Made by a program: the position numbers and the translations under genes. 7,217 nucleotides of DNA from Sulfurimonas sp. (GTDB lineage Bacteria > Campylobacterota > Campylobacteria > Campylobacterales > Sulfurimonadaceae): positions 1 to 7,217 of the forward strand of contig JALUZQ010000192.1 in the NCBI GenBank assembly GCA_027011725.1, written 5' to 3'. The stretch's first letter is position 1. Each line of letters opens with the position of its first letter. Shown piece by piece: positions 6,423 to 7,217 of this stretch. The notes beneath the pieces were generated by a model that saw only the letters and a program-made list of their open reading frames with translations, searched no databases and was not told the origin of the DNA.

Positions 6423-7217
6423 ATGAAAAAAACACTTATAGCCCACTCACCAGACGCTGACGATATCTTTATGTACTATGCCATCAAATTTGGCTGGATA
6501 AACATGGAGGGTGTTACTTTTGACAATATTGCAAAGGACATCCAAACACTTAATGAAGATGCATTAAAAGGTGTGTATGACATTGTTGCCATCAGTTTTG
6601 CACTCTATCCTCACATAAAAGAGGAGTATGCACCACTTCGTACGGCTGTCAGTTTTGGAGAAGGGTATGGGCCTAAGCTCATTAAACGCAAAGGAGTCAA
6701 GCTCAAACGCAACTTCAAGGTAGCCCTGAGTGGAAAACACACTACAAACGCAATGCTTTTTCGCATCGCCTACCCTGATGCACGCATTACTTATATGAAC
6801 TTTTTAGAGATAGAACAAGCTGTGATAGACGGCAAAGTAGATGCCGGTGTCCTCATTCATGAAAGTATTTTGACCTATGCCGATGAGCTTGAGGTTGAAC
6901 GTGAGATGTGGGATATTTGGCAAGAACTCGCAGGGGATGAACTACCTCTTCCACTTGGGGGTATGGCTATAAGACGCTCGCTTCCACTCAATAAAGCGAT
7001 AGAGTATGAAAAAACACTTACAAAGGCGGTACAGGTCGCACGTGATCATAAAGAGAGACTCTCGAAAATGCTTTTAGAGAGAGACTTGGTACGCATAGAT
7101 GCACCTACACTTGACAAGTACCTCGAACTCTATGCAAATGATGACTCAATTACACTCAGCCCACTTCAATACAAAGCTATAGACAAACTTTTTGAGCTTG
7201 GTTATAAACACGGCTTC
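6423..7217 (+). CDS. mqnD: 1,4-dihydroxy-6-naphthoate synthase MqnD (3' end outside window)
   Basis: An open frame of 265 codons from ATG 6423 reaches the right edge on a codon boundary; family members are around 270-290 residues, so little is missing. The sequence has the periplasmic-binding-protein-like fold pattern of MqnD. Recognisable segments are HSPDADDIFMYYAIKFG (8-24), the substrate-binding GKHTT (104-108), VDAGVLIHES (139-148) with His146 matching the proposed catalytic base of Thermus MqnD (numbered His145 there, from memory), and the LPLPLGGMAIRR loop (174-185). MqnD converts cyclic dehypoxanthinyl futalosine to 1,4-dihydroxy-6-naphthoate in the futalosine route to menaquinone, and acts in the cytosol. 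The related MqnA (chorismate dehydratase) is the main alternative; the IHES and LPLPLGG motifs favour MqnD. It diverges from recA across 197 bp. No ribosome binding site precedes the start. Confidence 0.93.
   Translation, partial: MKKTLIAHSPDADDIFMYYAIKFGWINMEGVTFDNIAKDIQTLNEDALKGVYDIVAISFALYPHIKEEYAPLRTAVSFGEGYGPKLIKRKGVKLKRNFKVALSGKHTTNAMLFRIAYPDARITYMNFLEIEQAVIDGKVDAGVLIHESILTYADELEVEREMWDIWQELAGDELPLPLGGMAIRRSLPLNKAIEYEKTLTKAVQVARDHKERLSKMLLERDLVRIDAPTLDKYLELYANDDSITLSPLQYKAIDKLFELGYKHGF

Overview
The window reads as chromosomal DNA of a Campylobacterota (formerly Epsilonproteobacteria) bacterium, probably a free-living Sulfurimonas/Sulfuricurvum-like lineage. The basis is the low GC content, the RecA variant with the [15 protein letters not shown]2 loop typical of the group, a futalosine-pathway mqnD divergent from recA, and the order recA - eno - small FtsB/DivIC-like membrane protein - AMIN-domain exported protein. 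From memory, Campylobacter jejuni and Helicobacter pylori have the same order. The genus is inference; the phylum-level call is fairly firm.

Layout, left to right. (1) 1-2142, minus strand: an RND-superfamily efflux permease encoded as two adjacent genes rather than one. The upstream gene (568-2142) carries TM1, the first periplasmic porter lobe and TM2-TM6 with the Asp-Asp proton-relay pair. The downstream gene starts 2 nt after its stop codon, in another frame, with TM7 and the second porter lobe, and runs off the left edge. (2) 2143-2357: an AT-rich divergent intergenic region with candidate promoters both ways and a 12-bp palindrome. (3) 2358-2930, plus strand: a secreted YwqK/MORN-like protein made of six exact 24-residue repeats. 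(4) 2938-6225, minus strand: a compact four-gene cluster transcribed recA, eno, FtsB/DivIC-like gene, AMIN-domain gene. Its gaps are 41, 8 and 17 bp, and its last gene converges on the MORN gene with only 7 bp between stop codons. (5) 6226-6422: the recA/mqnD divergent intergenic region. (6) 6423-7217, plus strand: mqnD, cut by the right edge close to its C terminus.

How the genes fit together: recA (recombination), eno (glycolysis/gluconeogenesis), a likely divisome linker and a periplasmic AMIN protein form a probable housekeeping operon with no shared pathway. MqnD makes the 1,4-dihydroxy-6-naphthoate precursor of menaquinone, which this phylum uses for respiration. The RND pair and the repeat protein look like the more variable, accessory part.

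I found no tRNA, rRNA, insertion sequence, CRISPR array, phage gene or defence system, and nothing I would call a new system. The best leads are the clean two-gene split of the RND pump, a possible leaderless mqnD mRNA, and a small hairpin that overlaps the eno ribosome binding site.
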